Assembly: GCF_001632365.1 (NCBI RefSeq)
Contig: NW_024468512.1
Coordinates: 329,162 to 393,161, forward strand
Length of the DNA: 64,000 bases
Source of the DNA: Laetiporus sulphureus 93-53
Taxonomy: Eukaryota > Basidiomycota > Agaricomycetes > Polyporales > Laetiporaceae
Reading direction: 5' to 3'
Shown: one piece after another, positions 49,401 to 59,915 of the stretch
Layout of the letters: the number at the start of each line of letters is the position of its first letter
How positions within the stretch are numbered: the first letter of the stretch is position 1
Made by a program: the position numbers and the translations under genes
The notes under the pieces: generated by a model
What the model was told of the DNA's origin: nothing
What the model saw: the letters and a program-made list of their open reading frames with translations, nothing else
Database searches by the model: none

Positions 49401-52400
49401 TCACGCATGGGTACCGCCGTTCACCCGTATCACCCCATTGATGAGATGTAGCATTTTTTGTGTTCAAACAGGAACATCAATCAATCTCATCATCCGTCAA
49501 TTAGAATTTGCGGCCACTTGCTTCACGGGCGCCTCGAGCTGTGGCCCAGTGACACAATTCTGTGTCACGTGTGACCTGATCACTGTCACGGCGCTTTTGA
49601 TATCGTCGTAGTCTTGGCCCAGGACGGACTCGTCGTCGGAGAGTCTATCCAGCAGAATTGTCAGCTTTGAGAGAGAAAAATGAAATGCTTACCGTTCATC
49701 CATAGATTTTTTCGCGCTCTCTACATGCAGGAGTTAATATTGAGGAGGCACCCTGTCAGCGATCGCAGCCGAAGGTTAGTCCACAGCAAGCGGGCAGCAA
49801 CGATCGACACTCTCCAGCTGCTAGCTATCGCGAAAGAACATGGTACTATGGTCCTCAGGAATGGGACGGTGAAGAGGCGTCGCAGCCAGCTCACATCAAC
49901 ATCGGGTTGGCGCCGACAATGTCGCCCGGCGCGTTGGCCTCCTGCTTGTACCTTGACCCTGTTGTCCGCGCTTGACCTGTCTAACCAGCCTGCCATGTCT
50001 TGCAGCCAGAAGGATAACAGCAAGTCGACTTACAGCCGCTATGGACTGTTTGCGGGAGCGTTTGCGGGGAGTGTCGCGTCGCCCCCACGCCGTGCCTGCT
50101 GTGTGCTGTTATATGGACAATTCCTCAACCAAAAGCAGGCAACACACGCCGCTTCTTCGAGAACCGACGAATCATATTCGCTCCCGCACACCAAGACAGC
50201 CACGGTCCCCTTGCTATGCTTTATTTTATTCGAGCATCGCTCCTCATCGTGCAGGTTCTGAATCAGTCGCCCCCGGCTTGAAACTGCTTCTTTCCCCTTG
50301 ATTGGGTTGATGAATGTCGCTCGCCTTGGTTCGCTTCTTCATAAGATTGGCAAACCGTTTTACAAGCCACGAACACAGAGTCAATTTTGCAGGACAACGG
50401 GACGTCCTCGCATGTAGAGGGATCATTGGGCTGCCTGGCCGTGCAACTGAACTAAGAGGCTAGTAGGTTGAGGTCATTGCATACGAGAGGGAAAACAGAA
50501 GAAAGGTGGCTCCAGCAGCTGTCGTTGTGCGTGTTTTTTTTGTCGTTCTTGCCAAAGTGGATGCTCAACGGCTTCCTGGAATTGTAAAGCCACTGCCCAT
50601 TGTGCCGGAGACCATTGATATAAAGATGTTGTCTGCCTGGATCTTGATACTCCTGGCTCCGTTGGGCTTGACGACCAGCAACAACAGGACACGCTAAAAT
50701 CTGTTCCTTAAACGCTGCCGCATTATTGCACCGTAGGCCAAAACCGTGAATTTCTGCCCGATCCATTGCTGTTCTGGATGGTGGCCGACATGTGTCCCCC
50801 CGCAGCTACCATTGCTGCGGTCGAAAGGACATATCCGACATCGTTATGAGATGGCTGCGACGCTCTGCCGTTGCGCTCTTCAATATAGGATGTTGCGGTT
50901 TGATTCAGATAGAACTGTATCGCTCCGATGCCGAGACCGTCTAGCGACACTGGTCCGAAAGCCGCCATCATCAGAAGATGACCGCAAAATCTTGCCGTAA
51001 ACCTCCCGCCTTCTATGATGACGAGACATGAAGTATTGATTCCATTGTAATTCAGTGCATGCTATAAATCTTCAGTTTGATCGCGTTCGTCCGTAGTCTA
51101 ACTCCACGCTGGCGATGCTTTATCGCGTCGAATTCCGAGTCCTTGCACAATCATGTCGCTCTTCTTGTACCTGGAAGGTTTGCATCTCGCCTTCAGCACG
51201 CTTCGTAAGTCATGCTCAGTCTAATATACTTTTCAGGGCGTGCAGTCTTCAATGAATATGTCTTCTCGACGACTCAAATCCCTGGCGTTGTTTCATGTAT
51301 TGCATGGCATTAGCGCGAATGTTCTTGTATGCATAGCCTTCTGTGCACGCGACGGCCTCTTGATGATTCGGTTCTTCTGTCTTGTCCTGCGTCACATACT
51401 ATAGTCGAACAGCGCCATATTACAAGCGAGGATTATTTCACGGCTCTCGTCTGGCTGTCCATCTTGATCATGTCGTGTCTTCGATTGGCGCGTCGAGTAT
51501 CTTGAGAGGCTACACGACGACGCGATGCACTTGTGGACACGAAGTGTGAGCATATCGCATCGTTTTCGTCTTTTTTCGGACCAATCGGTGATATCTAGCA
51601 CCAGGGGTATGATACACCAACGTTTACCTCGCTTGAAGGTCTTCTGCCCCTTGAAGGGACTCTGTAGTCCTGCGGGTTGACTCTGCTTGCACACACATGA
51701 CAATCTGTGCCTTATGTGTCCATTCTTGATGTCACACTCATGCAGCACTGGGTCTCGCTTTGCATTCAACAATGACGTGTATTGTCTGTCGCCCCGTCTC
51801 CTTTGTCCTCGAGTATGTACTCAAACATTGCGTAGCACCTGCAACACATTATTCAAGACGACGCCGCAACAATCATTGCCACCTGACAATGCAGCACATA
51901 TGGGGAATGCTGACGCGCAAGGGCATTATCCATCAATAAGATGACAAGCTACGAAAATGATCCTGAATGCTCACCATGCAAGTCCTTCGTGCTGTAGATA
52001 CAACCATGGGATTCTTTCATACAATCCTGGCTTCGATACTGAGATATATCAGCCATCTGATCAGTTACATCGCGGTAATGCAGCAATGAATACCACCAGA
52101 AATCGAAAGGACTGATGGTATCGGACACATAGCAGGTTTTGGGGAGAGCAGCGGCAGAGCAAGCAGCTATACGTCCTGGCTGAAGTTCGCAGAAGCAATG
52201 AAACCCTGTTCCTCAACCAGGCTCAATTTTTTAGAAGTGAGAGCAATGTACCAGAGTGAAGGCGGACTGGCAAGAAATGTGTGCCGCACAAGCGAGCCGA
52301 CGCGACAAGGAGTGCACGTGATCGTACATTGATGTCACGGGACAGCGCGGTGCAACGCGGACAGACAGTTCTTTCTTCGTCGATATCGCTATTCATTCAG

Positions 52401-53042
52401 GCCTGTTGCGTATTGCGACTGTGCGAAGAGTCGAGCGGGTTTGAGCCAATTGTGTGCTTAAGTTCGAAAACGAGCAAAAAAGAATGTTCTTACCCGAGTA
52501 GGGATACGGTCAAGACATGAATATTGAACATGCAATAACAACTGAACATGATCCGATTTCGGTATGACTTAGAATATTCGATAAGATTTCCTTTTGTAAC
52601 GTTCTAATCCAGCTGGAACCGTTGTCAAAATAAATGTGCTTAATATTGGCATAGTAGGTATAACTGCTTCGAACTTAGCTGACCATATGAAATTTACCAT
52701 AACAAACCGATAAACTGGGGTAAACAAATTGAGACGCAAACGAGGAGCGTTCTGGAGCTCGCCCTCCCGCAATAGTATACTCCTTGATAGAAACATCATT
52801 TGAGGACAAGAATGCAGACAGACAAAGTCACCATCCTGTAATAAGTCACTCAGCTCACGCCCTGATGCGATGGATGTGCAGGCCAGTGGAACTAGCGGCT
52901 TCCCCGCACCCATTAGATTAACGAAACCAACCAATGATATGGGCCTTAGGCCTGGTGTGGGCAACACAATATCATAGAGCACGAGCCCAGCCTCAGCGCG
53001 CCAAAAGCGAACCCAACTATTGAGGAAAGAAACTTACATTGC
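46494..53042. other. 6.5-kb gene-poor region
   Basis: I can support no complete gene here. Open frames are short and overlap on both strands. Candidates looked at: 47522-47734 minus (a hydrophobic stretch), 48964-49110 plus (a presequence-like N-terminus MYARRLVSLLSTAISSRP followed by a possible GTACGT donor), 50452-50971 minus (Gly/Ser/Asn-rich frames that do not join) and 52569-52982 minus (137 residues, no motif). Some may be remnants of genes or lineage-specific genes. No inverted or long direct repeats stood out. Confidence 0.5.
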
Positions 53043-54157
53043 CTACTCAGTAGTGAGACCTGCTCTCCACCTGACATCATCCAGAATCCAGTCCCCGACG
53101 ATACGCGGGTACGTCTCGCCTGCAAGCGCCTCGTTATGCTCCTCCGTCAGCCCTTCCCAATCTCGCTCAATCATTCTTTTGCCTTCGGTTGCAAGATCAC
53201 CGCCACCGTCATCAGATTGCTCCTCACCGTAGAGCACTCTGAGCCTCTCCCATATCGCCTCACTCTGTAGCCTGTCAACGAGTGTGTCGCTCTTCGAATG
53301 CACGACAAACCATCTTGTTCCTGACCTTTGCACCTCGTCGCTCGATCGCAGTTCGTATGATGCGGTATTCCAGGGCGCATAGGTCTGCAGACGACCGAAA
53401 GTGGGTGCGACAAACCACGACTTGTATGCGGGGTACGACCGCAGGAGGAGATCAAGGTTATATAGACCCGAGGACATGATCACCGCACAAGTAGACGCAA
53501 GGAGTGCAGGCGAAGGTGAAAGAGTCGAGGATGTAGGAAGCGGAGAAGGCGGTAGGTCGGATGGCGACGATGGATTGGGCTGGAGAGGCGTGACGGATGC
53601 ACTGGCTCGGGGCTGGAGGAATATGGACGTCAGCATGTGTGCAGAGCAGCTGTGTCCTATGAGGTAGAGTCTTGAGGGATCAAATTGGGCGCGGTCAGAA
53701 GCGAGATCCGGACCACTCCATGACAAGAGGAACTCCAGAAACTCGAGAATGTCTTGGGCATGAGCGGGGTGACGAATGGGTGTAGCAGAAGTCGTTAATC
53801 GATAGTTGGGTACAGCGACCGGGAAACGCGTGCGCAGAGCGAGACGGCGAGCAAGCGGTGCGTGCTCGGCTTTATCTTCGCTGCAGAAAGCATTGGTGTG
53901 TACGGGCGATACATAACGCACAATACTTACGATCGCCACGCGCCGCCGTGGACGAAACAGATCAAGGGCGGCCCGCGCGTCTGCTTTGCCTCCACGTTCA
54001 GTGCCCGCCTCGGCACGTAAAGATCGAACTCGTGCAGTACGCTGCGAGCTTGTGCGGTGGTGTATGGTATTCCTATGTATTCCTCCAGCTCCGATGTTGT
54101 TGCACTGCTATGGCTGTGCATGTGGGGAAAGCGTGCGCTGTGTAACGGGCCTGACAT
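53043..54157 (-). CDS. BNA7: Kynurenine formamidase (arylformamidase)
   Basis: Two exons (54157-53931, 53880-53043) encode 354 residues. The alpha/beta-hydrolase cleaves N-formylkynurenine to kynurenine and formate, the second step of tryptophan breakdown. IGIPYTTAQARSVLHEFDLY precedes the oxyanion motif HGGAWRS (about residues 69-75), which is rebuilt across the intron. The nucleophile elbow is GHSCSAH near residue 150. The catalytic-acid region is KSDTLV and the likely catalytic His lies in LTEEHNEAL. A Ser/Pro-rich insert of about 30 residues between the elbow and the core makes it longer than usual. In-frame Met codons at 54220 and 54121 are alternative starts. PMP3 diverges from it, and kynureninase lies beyond PMP3 on the same strand as this gene. 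Confidence 0.93.
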
Positions 54158-54459
54158 CGCAGATGCCCGGGTGAGCATGAGGTCGCAGTGGAGAGGAATA
54201 CTAACTACAAACGTGTGCACGGCGGCGAAGCAAGATGTATGCGTATGGCAAACCTAGTCGTAGGAGATGCCGAAACATCTGAACAGCGAGCCGGGGTAGG
54301 CGAGGCGAGGCGCGGGCTGAACCACGTGGATGGCTAATCTGAATGCTGACGTCATGCATACCATAGCTTGGCGGGGCTTTCCGTTATAACCCACAGCGCG
54401 AACAAGTCCGAAATTCAAAACACACTTTCATCCTTTTCCCCTCATCCTCATCCGCAACA
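54158..54459. promoter_or_regulatory. Divergent promoter region, BNA7 / PMP3
   Basis: 302 bases between opposite start codons. The last 40 bases before PMP3 are pyrimidine-rich (CATCCTTTTCCCCTCATCC), a common fungal feature near the transcription start. Confidence 0.5.
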
Positions 54460-54864
54460 ATGCCGTTCAACGGTTCAGACATTTGCAAGGTGCGCACGAG
54501 TACATGTTCACTGCAGGACTGGTCACTGACGGCGCCATCTATGACAGATCATGTCAGTCGCTCTCGTTTTCGCGCCTACGCAATGCAGCGTGCTCACCTA
54601 ACGATCTATCAACAGCTTTTGCTTCCTGCTGCCACCAGTTGCTGTCTTCTTGGAGAGAGGTGTTGGCGCCGACCTCCTCATCAACGTTATCCTAGTACGT
54701 GCCGTCTCCTTCTCCTTCTTTTGCCGGTTTGGCTCACATCCTGTCTTAGACATGTCTGGGTTGGATGTACGCGTTCCTCCAGTTATCGCAGTTGGCAAAG
54801 AATTGACTTATTTCTCCTTAGCCCGGGTATCATCCACGCGCTATACATCATCTCCAAGTATTAA
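54460..54864 (+). CDS. PMP3: Plasma membrane proteolipid Pmp3, with a 5-base exon
   Basis: Five exons (54460-54489, 54548-54552, 54616-54694, 54750-54766, 54822-54864) encode 57 residues; yeast Pmp3 has 55. Pmp3 proteins are two-helix plasma-membrane proteins that affect membrane potential and salt tolerance. The joined protein starts MPFNGSDICKIIFCFLLPPV, continues VFLERGVGADLLINVIL and ends GWIPGIIHALYIISKY, which matches the family from end to end. Exon 2 is only ATCAT and completes ICKII. Introns 1 and 2 (58 and 63 bases) have GT-AG ends and CTGAC/CTAAC branch sites. Exon 4 is 17 bases. No simpler splice pattern restores the conserved sequence. The gene sits between two kynurenine-pathway genes. 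Confidence 0.93.
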   Translation: MPFNGSDICKVRTSTCSLQDWSLTAPSMTDHVSRSRFRAYAMQRAHLTIYQQLLLPAATSCCLLGERCWRRPPHQRYPSTCRLLLLLLPVWLTSCLRHVWVGCTRSSSYRSWQRIDLFLLSPGIIHALYIISKY

Positions 54865-55213
54865 GACGCAGGTGCTCCGCTTTCGTCACGAGCGGTCATG
54901 ACAAAGAACTCTTGCTTTCATATCGTCTTATCGCCTTCATACCTTAAAGTAGGCCTACACGGACCCCGTATTCTCTGGTGCTGAAGTACTGTAATCTATG
55001 CTTTTCATTGTCAATTTTGACATCTGTTGTCTGACCCATCGTTGACGAGCTCTCGAAATAAAGAGTTTGTCAGCTCCGTTCGAGTCAAGCCTCTGAATTC
55101 GATCTGAGATACTGTCCATCTCGAACGCATCTTAATTTCACCGCCCGAAACCTGAAGCAGGTCTGAGGCCCATGACGAATGTGCATGCAACACCGTCGTC
55201 CTCGGGAAAACAA
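54865..55213. other. Convergent 3' region, PMP3 / BNA5
   Basis: About 350 bases. No gene seen. Confidence 0.5.
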
Positions 55214-56975
55214 TTACAACTCCTCTCGTTCGACCAGGCCTAGCACCTCTTCCAGCACATTCACCGCTCTCTCCACATCCTCCCAGCTGTTGTACAGCGC
55301 GCACGGCGCCAGTCTGATGACATCCGGCTTTCTTGAGTCTCCCACCACGCCTCTATCTGACAAACCCGCCAACACGCGCGGCATCACACCTTGCCCAGTA
55401 GGCAAAAATACAAGCGAAAGTTGCGCGCCCCGCTGTTCCGGGTCTGTCGGCGTGATGATCGTCACGCCCACCTTGCTCTCACCACTCTCAGCACCAAATG
55501 AGGCAGCCTCCTCTACGGGCACCCAAAACCGCGATCTCTGAAGGAGTGCTTCCAGGTATCCTGTCAACCTGAGGCTCCGCGACCGGATCGCACCCATGCC
55601 ACCTGCCGCCCGGAATACTTGCAGCGAGCCAAGCAGCGCTGCAGTTGCGAGCACTGATGGGTTTGACTGCTGAAAGCCCTGCGCGCCCCGGATGCGCGCG
55701 AACGTGGGCGGCATTGCGAAACGTGTTGAAACGTCGTGCCCCCACCATCCAGCAGCGCTGTAAGCGAGGTACCAGAAGTGAGCATCAACATATAGAAGAA
55801 TATGAGACAACATACCGTATAGGCACGTCCGCCCATCGCTCATGTACGAAGAGCCCAGCGATTGCGCCTGGACCAGCATTCAGGTATTTGTATGTGCACC
55901 ATGCCGCGAAATCGACGTCCCAGTCGTGTAAAGATAGAGGAACATTTCCGATAGTATGAGCGAGGTCCCATCCGCATACGCAGCCCTGTCGTGCCAACCA
56001 TTAGCACCGTTTTTTGCGAAGGCAATCGAGACCCACCTGCTCTTTTGCCGCTCGGGTGATCTTCTGCATCGCGAATAGTTGGCCCGTGTAATATTGGATA
56101 CCACTGAAGAGTACGAGCGCAATGCTTGCGCCTTCCCGCTTGATAGTGTCAAGGATGTCCACAGTGCGGATAGTATGTTCGCCTGGCCGAGGAGCGATCT
56201 CAATGATCGCAGAGGCAGGATCAAGGCCGTGCGCGATGACTTGCGACGCCATTGCGTACTGTTGCGAGGATTGTTTAGCTTCGTGAGGGCGGGGAGGTTG
56301 AACTACGAAGAACGAACCTGATCGGAGGGGAATGCCCTGGCTTCACATAGAATCTTGTACCGCTCCTCTGTCGGCCTGTAGAATGTGTTCATCAACAGAT
56401 TTAGGTTCGCCGTGAGCGTGCCCATGCAAGCAACTTCCAATTCTTTCGCACCTAGAAGTTCATAGATCAACTTTCATTGCTCACTATCCCACACGCAGGA
56501 GACGCGAATGAAGTTGCACTCACCGACGAGCTCAGCGAACGCTGGGATCGCGCCATCCGCAATGTGCACCCAGTCGCGATCATACGGGTGGTCAAAGTGG
56601 CCCTCCACTCCTCTGCACGCACCATCAGAGCATCTCCGTCAGCGCCGTGTGTGTCGCGCACGCTGGGTCAGCGGACGCACCGCGTCGCCCATACGTCGAG
56701 CTCCTCTTCTACCAGCTGCCGCGCACGACGCGGAAGCACACCGAGCGAGTTCCCGCAGAGGTACGTGCACGGCACGTCCACTGGATGGGACACGCTGCAT
56801 AAGTGTTCGCGTGTGAACTAAAAGGGGCAGATGATGTACCGAGCTCCGGCGCGACCGCCCTCGCCTTCATCTGACGGTTAGTCGGGATCACGAACTCGGC
56901 ACGGAAAGCGGCGAGAGGGTCGGCGTGCGATGCAAGCTTGAACGTGCTCGCAAGCGCGTCCGTCGACGGGGCCAT
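55214..56975 (-). CDS. BNA5: Kynureninase
   Basis: Seven exons (56975-56840, 56780-56681, 56612-56524, 56451-56318, 56258-56037, 55985-55816, 55757-55214) encode 464 residues, the usual size. This cytosolic PLP enzyme splits 3-hydroxykynurenine (and kynurenine) to 3-hydroxyanthranilate (anthranilate) and alanine. Landmarks in order: [88 protein letters not shown], then [13 protein letters not shown] with the PLP-binding Lys at about residue 260, and WWGHDV and QQSNPSVL near the C-terminus. The acceptor of exon 2 (CCATCCAG) was chosen because nearer AGs break the frame. With BNA7 next to it and BNA4 earlier in the window, three consecutive enzymes of the route are linked. Confidence 0.96.
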
Positions 56976-57430
56976 GGTGGCAGAGGTGGGAGGAAGAACG
57001 AGGTAGCCTTCCCGAACACTTATATATAATGCTTAGGAAGCAGGGAAGAGCAGATGGCAGACGTTTGTTATTCATCGCAATCAATTTACAGAACAATCGT
57101 GACGAGCGCCAAACAGATAGATGCAGGATTAAAGATAGTGTGATATCACAGAAGAGCGTGAAGTGGGATGCATAAGGACAACAACTATTGTACGCACAAA
57201 TGAACGTAAGAGGTTTGCAGATTAAGCAAGAACAGCTGTTGCATACAAGTAGATCACTGATGAAACGTCGTGAAAGATCCTCGGGGTGCAGTCGTAAACA
57301 TGTCAGCACACCCCTTCTCTCCGCCAGCAGCCAACGTCCGCTCAGAGAAACACATGATAGAGAGGTAGACAATAAGGATGATGGGGTGGGTGAAACAGCC
57401 CACTTAACAGGAAGAGGAGATGCGGCAGGA

Positions 57431-58810
57431 TCATGAGTTATGACTATTCTTCACGTTGTTGCTGACGACGACACCGACGACAATGCCCACGACCGCAAGA
57501 CAGATGAACACGATGATAGCGCAGATCCAGCGCATCCGCCGTGCTCGCCGTGCGTGCACCACTGCCTTCTCCGTCTGTTCCAGTCTATGCGACAAGAAGT
57601 AAGCTCAGCAGTACGACGTTGGACGGAAGAAGGCTAGAACATACCCTTTCTTAGTGTTTTCCTCAACCTCTGCAGCGGTCGTGTCTATGGCGTTGATGGA
57701 CTCGTCTTGTTGTTGCACAAGTACGCTCATCTACGAAACCTTGTGAACAACGCCAAGACAAAAAACACACGTGCTCAAAACTCACGTCGTTGAACATCTG
57801 CGCAAGCTCCTCGAGTGTACGCTCAATCTTCAAGATGTCTTGATGCCGATCCTGCACTTCCCGGTACGCTGCTCTCGACTCGCCATATCGTGTCGAATTC
57901 GACAACTGTGGAAGACATCAGATCGATGGTTAAGAATAACAAAGGGGCACACACAGCCTGAGCGAAGATCTGGTCACCGCCACCCTCCGTGTTGTTAACA
58001 ACAGCATCAACCTCCGCGGGCGTTGCGTCGGGTTTGACTGAGTGACGCGGTCAGAGACACCTAGATGCAATCGCACAATGAACACACCAATCTTAAATTG
58101 TCGTTCGACTCGCTGTTTATACCTCGCCCTGTAGTCTCGTTCGACCTGTTGGTAATTTTGTAGTATCTCTACAAATTTCGAGCGCAGCAGTCCTATCTAT
58201 AAGCGGGCGAATGTGAGCACGGTCGAGCGCAGGGCGACGAGGTGTCACATACCTGGTTGTTCCTGATGCGCGCATCCTGTGGTCGAGGGACAGGGTACTG
58301 TGTCAGGCTCTGTATTCGATCCTTGAGGTCGTTGCTGAGAGAGCGCGTCTTGCCGACGAGCTCCTCTAGCTCGGCGGAGGTCCGACGGTTCGCAATATCG
58401 TCGGTGCTGTTCAGCGAGCGCGAGTGTAGCTCGCCAATGCGTGAAACATTCGAGCCAAACTCTGATAAGCCATCTTGGATGGAGGAGACCTGCACGAATA
58501 TGCACCAGCTCAGCACGTCGGTTGTCCATGTAAGGTTGCGCAAACGCACCTCCGCATAGAACCGGCTCATAGGATCGGTCTCTTCATTCCTGTTCCCGTT
58601 GGTGGCAGGGCTAACGGCACTGGGCGTCTGGAGGCCGGTCATCTCATGCGACTGTTGTGAGCCATCTTCGGCAGCTTGCTGCTGCCTTTGAGCCTATAGT
58701 GACCAATGCCATTGTCTGGGTCAGCCGCCGTTCGCTGTCGTTCCTAACAGGTTGCCGGGTGTGAAGCCAAGAAGACGCACCCTGAGGGCTGCGAGCCTGT
58801 CACGAGCCAT
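57431..58810 (-). CDS. SSO1: Plasma-membrane syntaxin (Sso1/Sso2-type t-SNARE)
   Basis: Eight exons (58810-58781, 58693-58550, 58489-58253, 58196-58088, 58037-57955, 57905-57786, 57730-57645, 57584-57431) encode 320 residues. Syntaxins of this class pair with Sec9 and Snc proteins to fuse secretory vesicles with the plasma membrane. After a short acidic N-terminus comes the three-helix Habc region (IQDGLSEFGSNVSRIGELH to about RARYKQRVERQFKIVKP). The SNARE helix follows: YREVQDRHQDILKIERTLEE, then FNDMSVLVQQQDESINAID with the zero-layer Gln. A basic juxtamembrane patch (HARRARRMRW) leads to a single C-terminal transmembrane helix rich in Ile and Val. The first exon codes only ten residues. 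Confidence 0.94.
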
Positions 58811-59915
58811 TGAAGGGGAAGAACGTGGAAGGGTATATCGCGGGAAGCGGTCGAAGCGGGAAGGAGAAGAGGATGGTGCTACTGGACTGGAGCGCTGATC
58901 GTATGAACACCCCGTGGGAAGACCCGCCCTCGAGCCTGGCGCTGTCACTACCCTCGTTTGGTTTTGGACCTGAAGTTCATCGCTTTCGGCTCAATTCAAA
59001 TGCTGGCCACCGCGCACAGTCATGAGGCATCAATCTCATATTGTACTTGTTGGCTGCCACGGATCTCCAACGTGTCTTTAATGCGATCAGCCATCAGTGT
59101 TCGAGCCCGGAATGCGTGATGGCATCCGCAGAAGAGCATATCCTCCGCTTTCATCTCGAACGGCTTCCCTTGAGCCCGACAAACGTAGTCAGAATTTCAC
59201 CGGAGGTACCGTTTGCCTTTCTTATTCCAAATACTGATACCGGCAACTCCCTCAGCTCACACCGATCGCTCACTCAGGAGAGGAAGCCTACGAATATCAG
59301 CTGGACGTAGGGCTATTTTTGACCCAATGAAACAGCAAATTGTCTGGACTGAACTATGAACATGGGTGCACCGCACGGACGACGCTTCGAATCTCATGCG
59401 TGGGCGGATCTGGCCAGCTAGTATAAGTTAGGTCAGGATCGCTGCTGTAATCTGACATCCCTTACTTCCACACCCGTACTATTGGAAACCGCATTCTGTT
59501 CTGGCGATGGCCAAGGATTCACCAGCAGTTTTGAGCATGGATTCATTGATGGCCGCGGTACGACTACAGCTTGCACGGATCAAGTCGCTATTGAAGGCAT
59601 GTACCACAAGCTTTTTGTTAACTAAACGACCGACTACGTGTACATATATATGGTCAGCCGCAGGTGCAGGCCATGTCCCACAAGATGGCCTACTACTAAC
59701 ATGCATGTACATCTCCAGTTATTGTCAAGATTATGTTGAACACCGTCTTACCAGTGGCCGAACTTTTCAACTCTTCGGTCCATATTCAGCATTTTCTTTC
59801 TGTTTTGATTTGAGCGATTTTTGCAAGCTGGTCTATTCAGTAAGGTAGACATCGATAGCAATGAAATCACAGCAATCTCGACTGATGGCAAGGGGCTTCT
59901 AACGATACACGCACT
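58811..59915. other. Intergenic region between SSO1 and eIF2B epsilon
   Basis: About 1.1 kb holding the SSO1 promoter and the 3' end of GCD6. Only short frames without motifs are present. Confidence 0.5.

Noticed and set aside
49680..50261. 193-residue plus-strand ORF in the gene desert
   Set aside because: It is Cys/Arg/Ser-rich with no hydrophobic or catalytic pattern and no splice support. I could not tell it from a chance frame.
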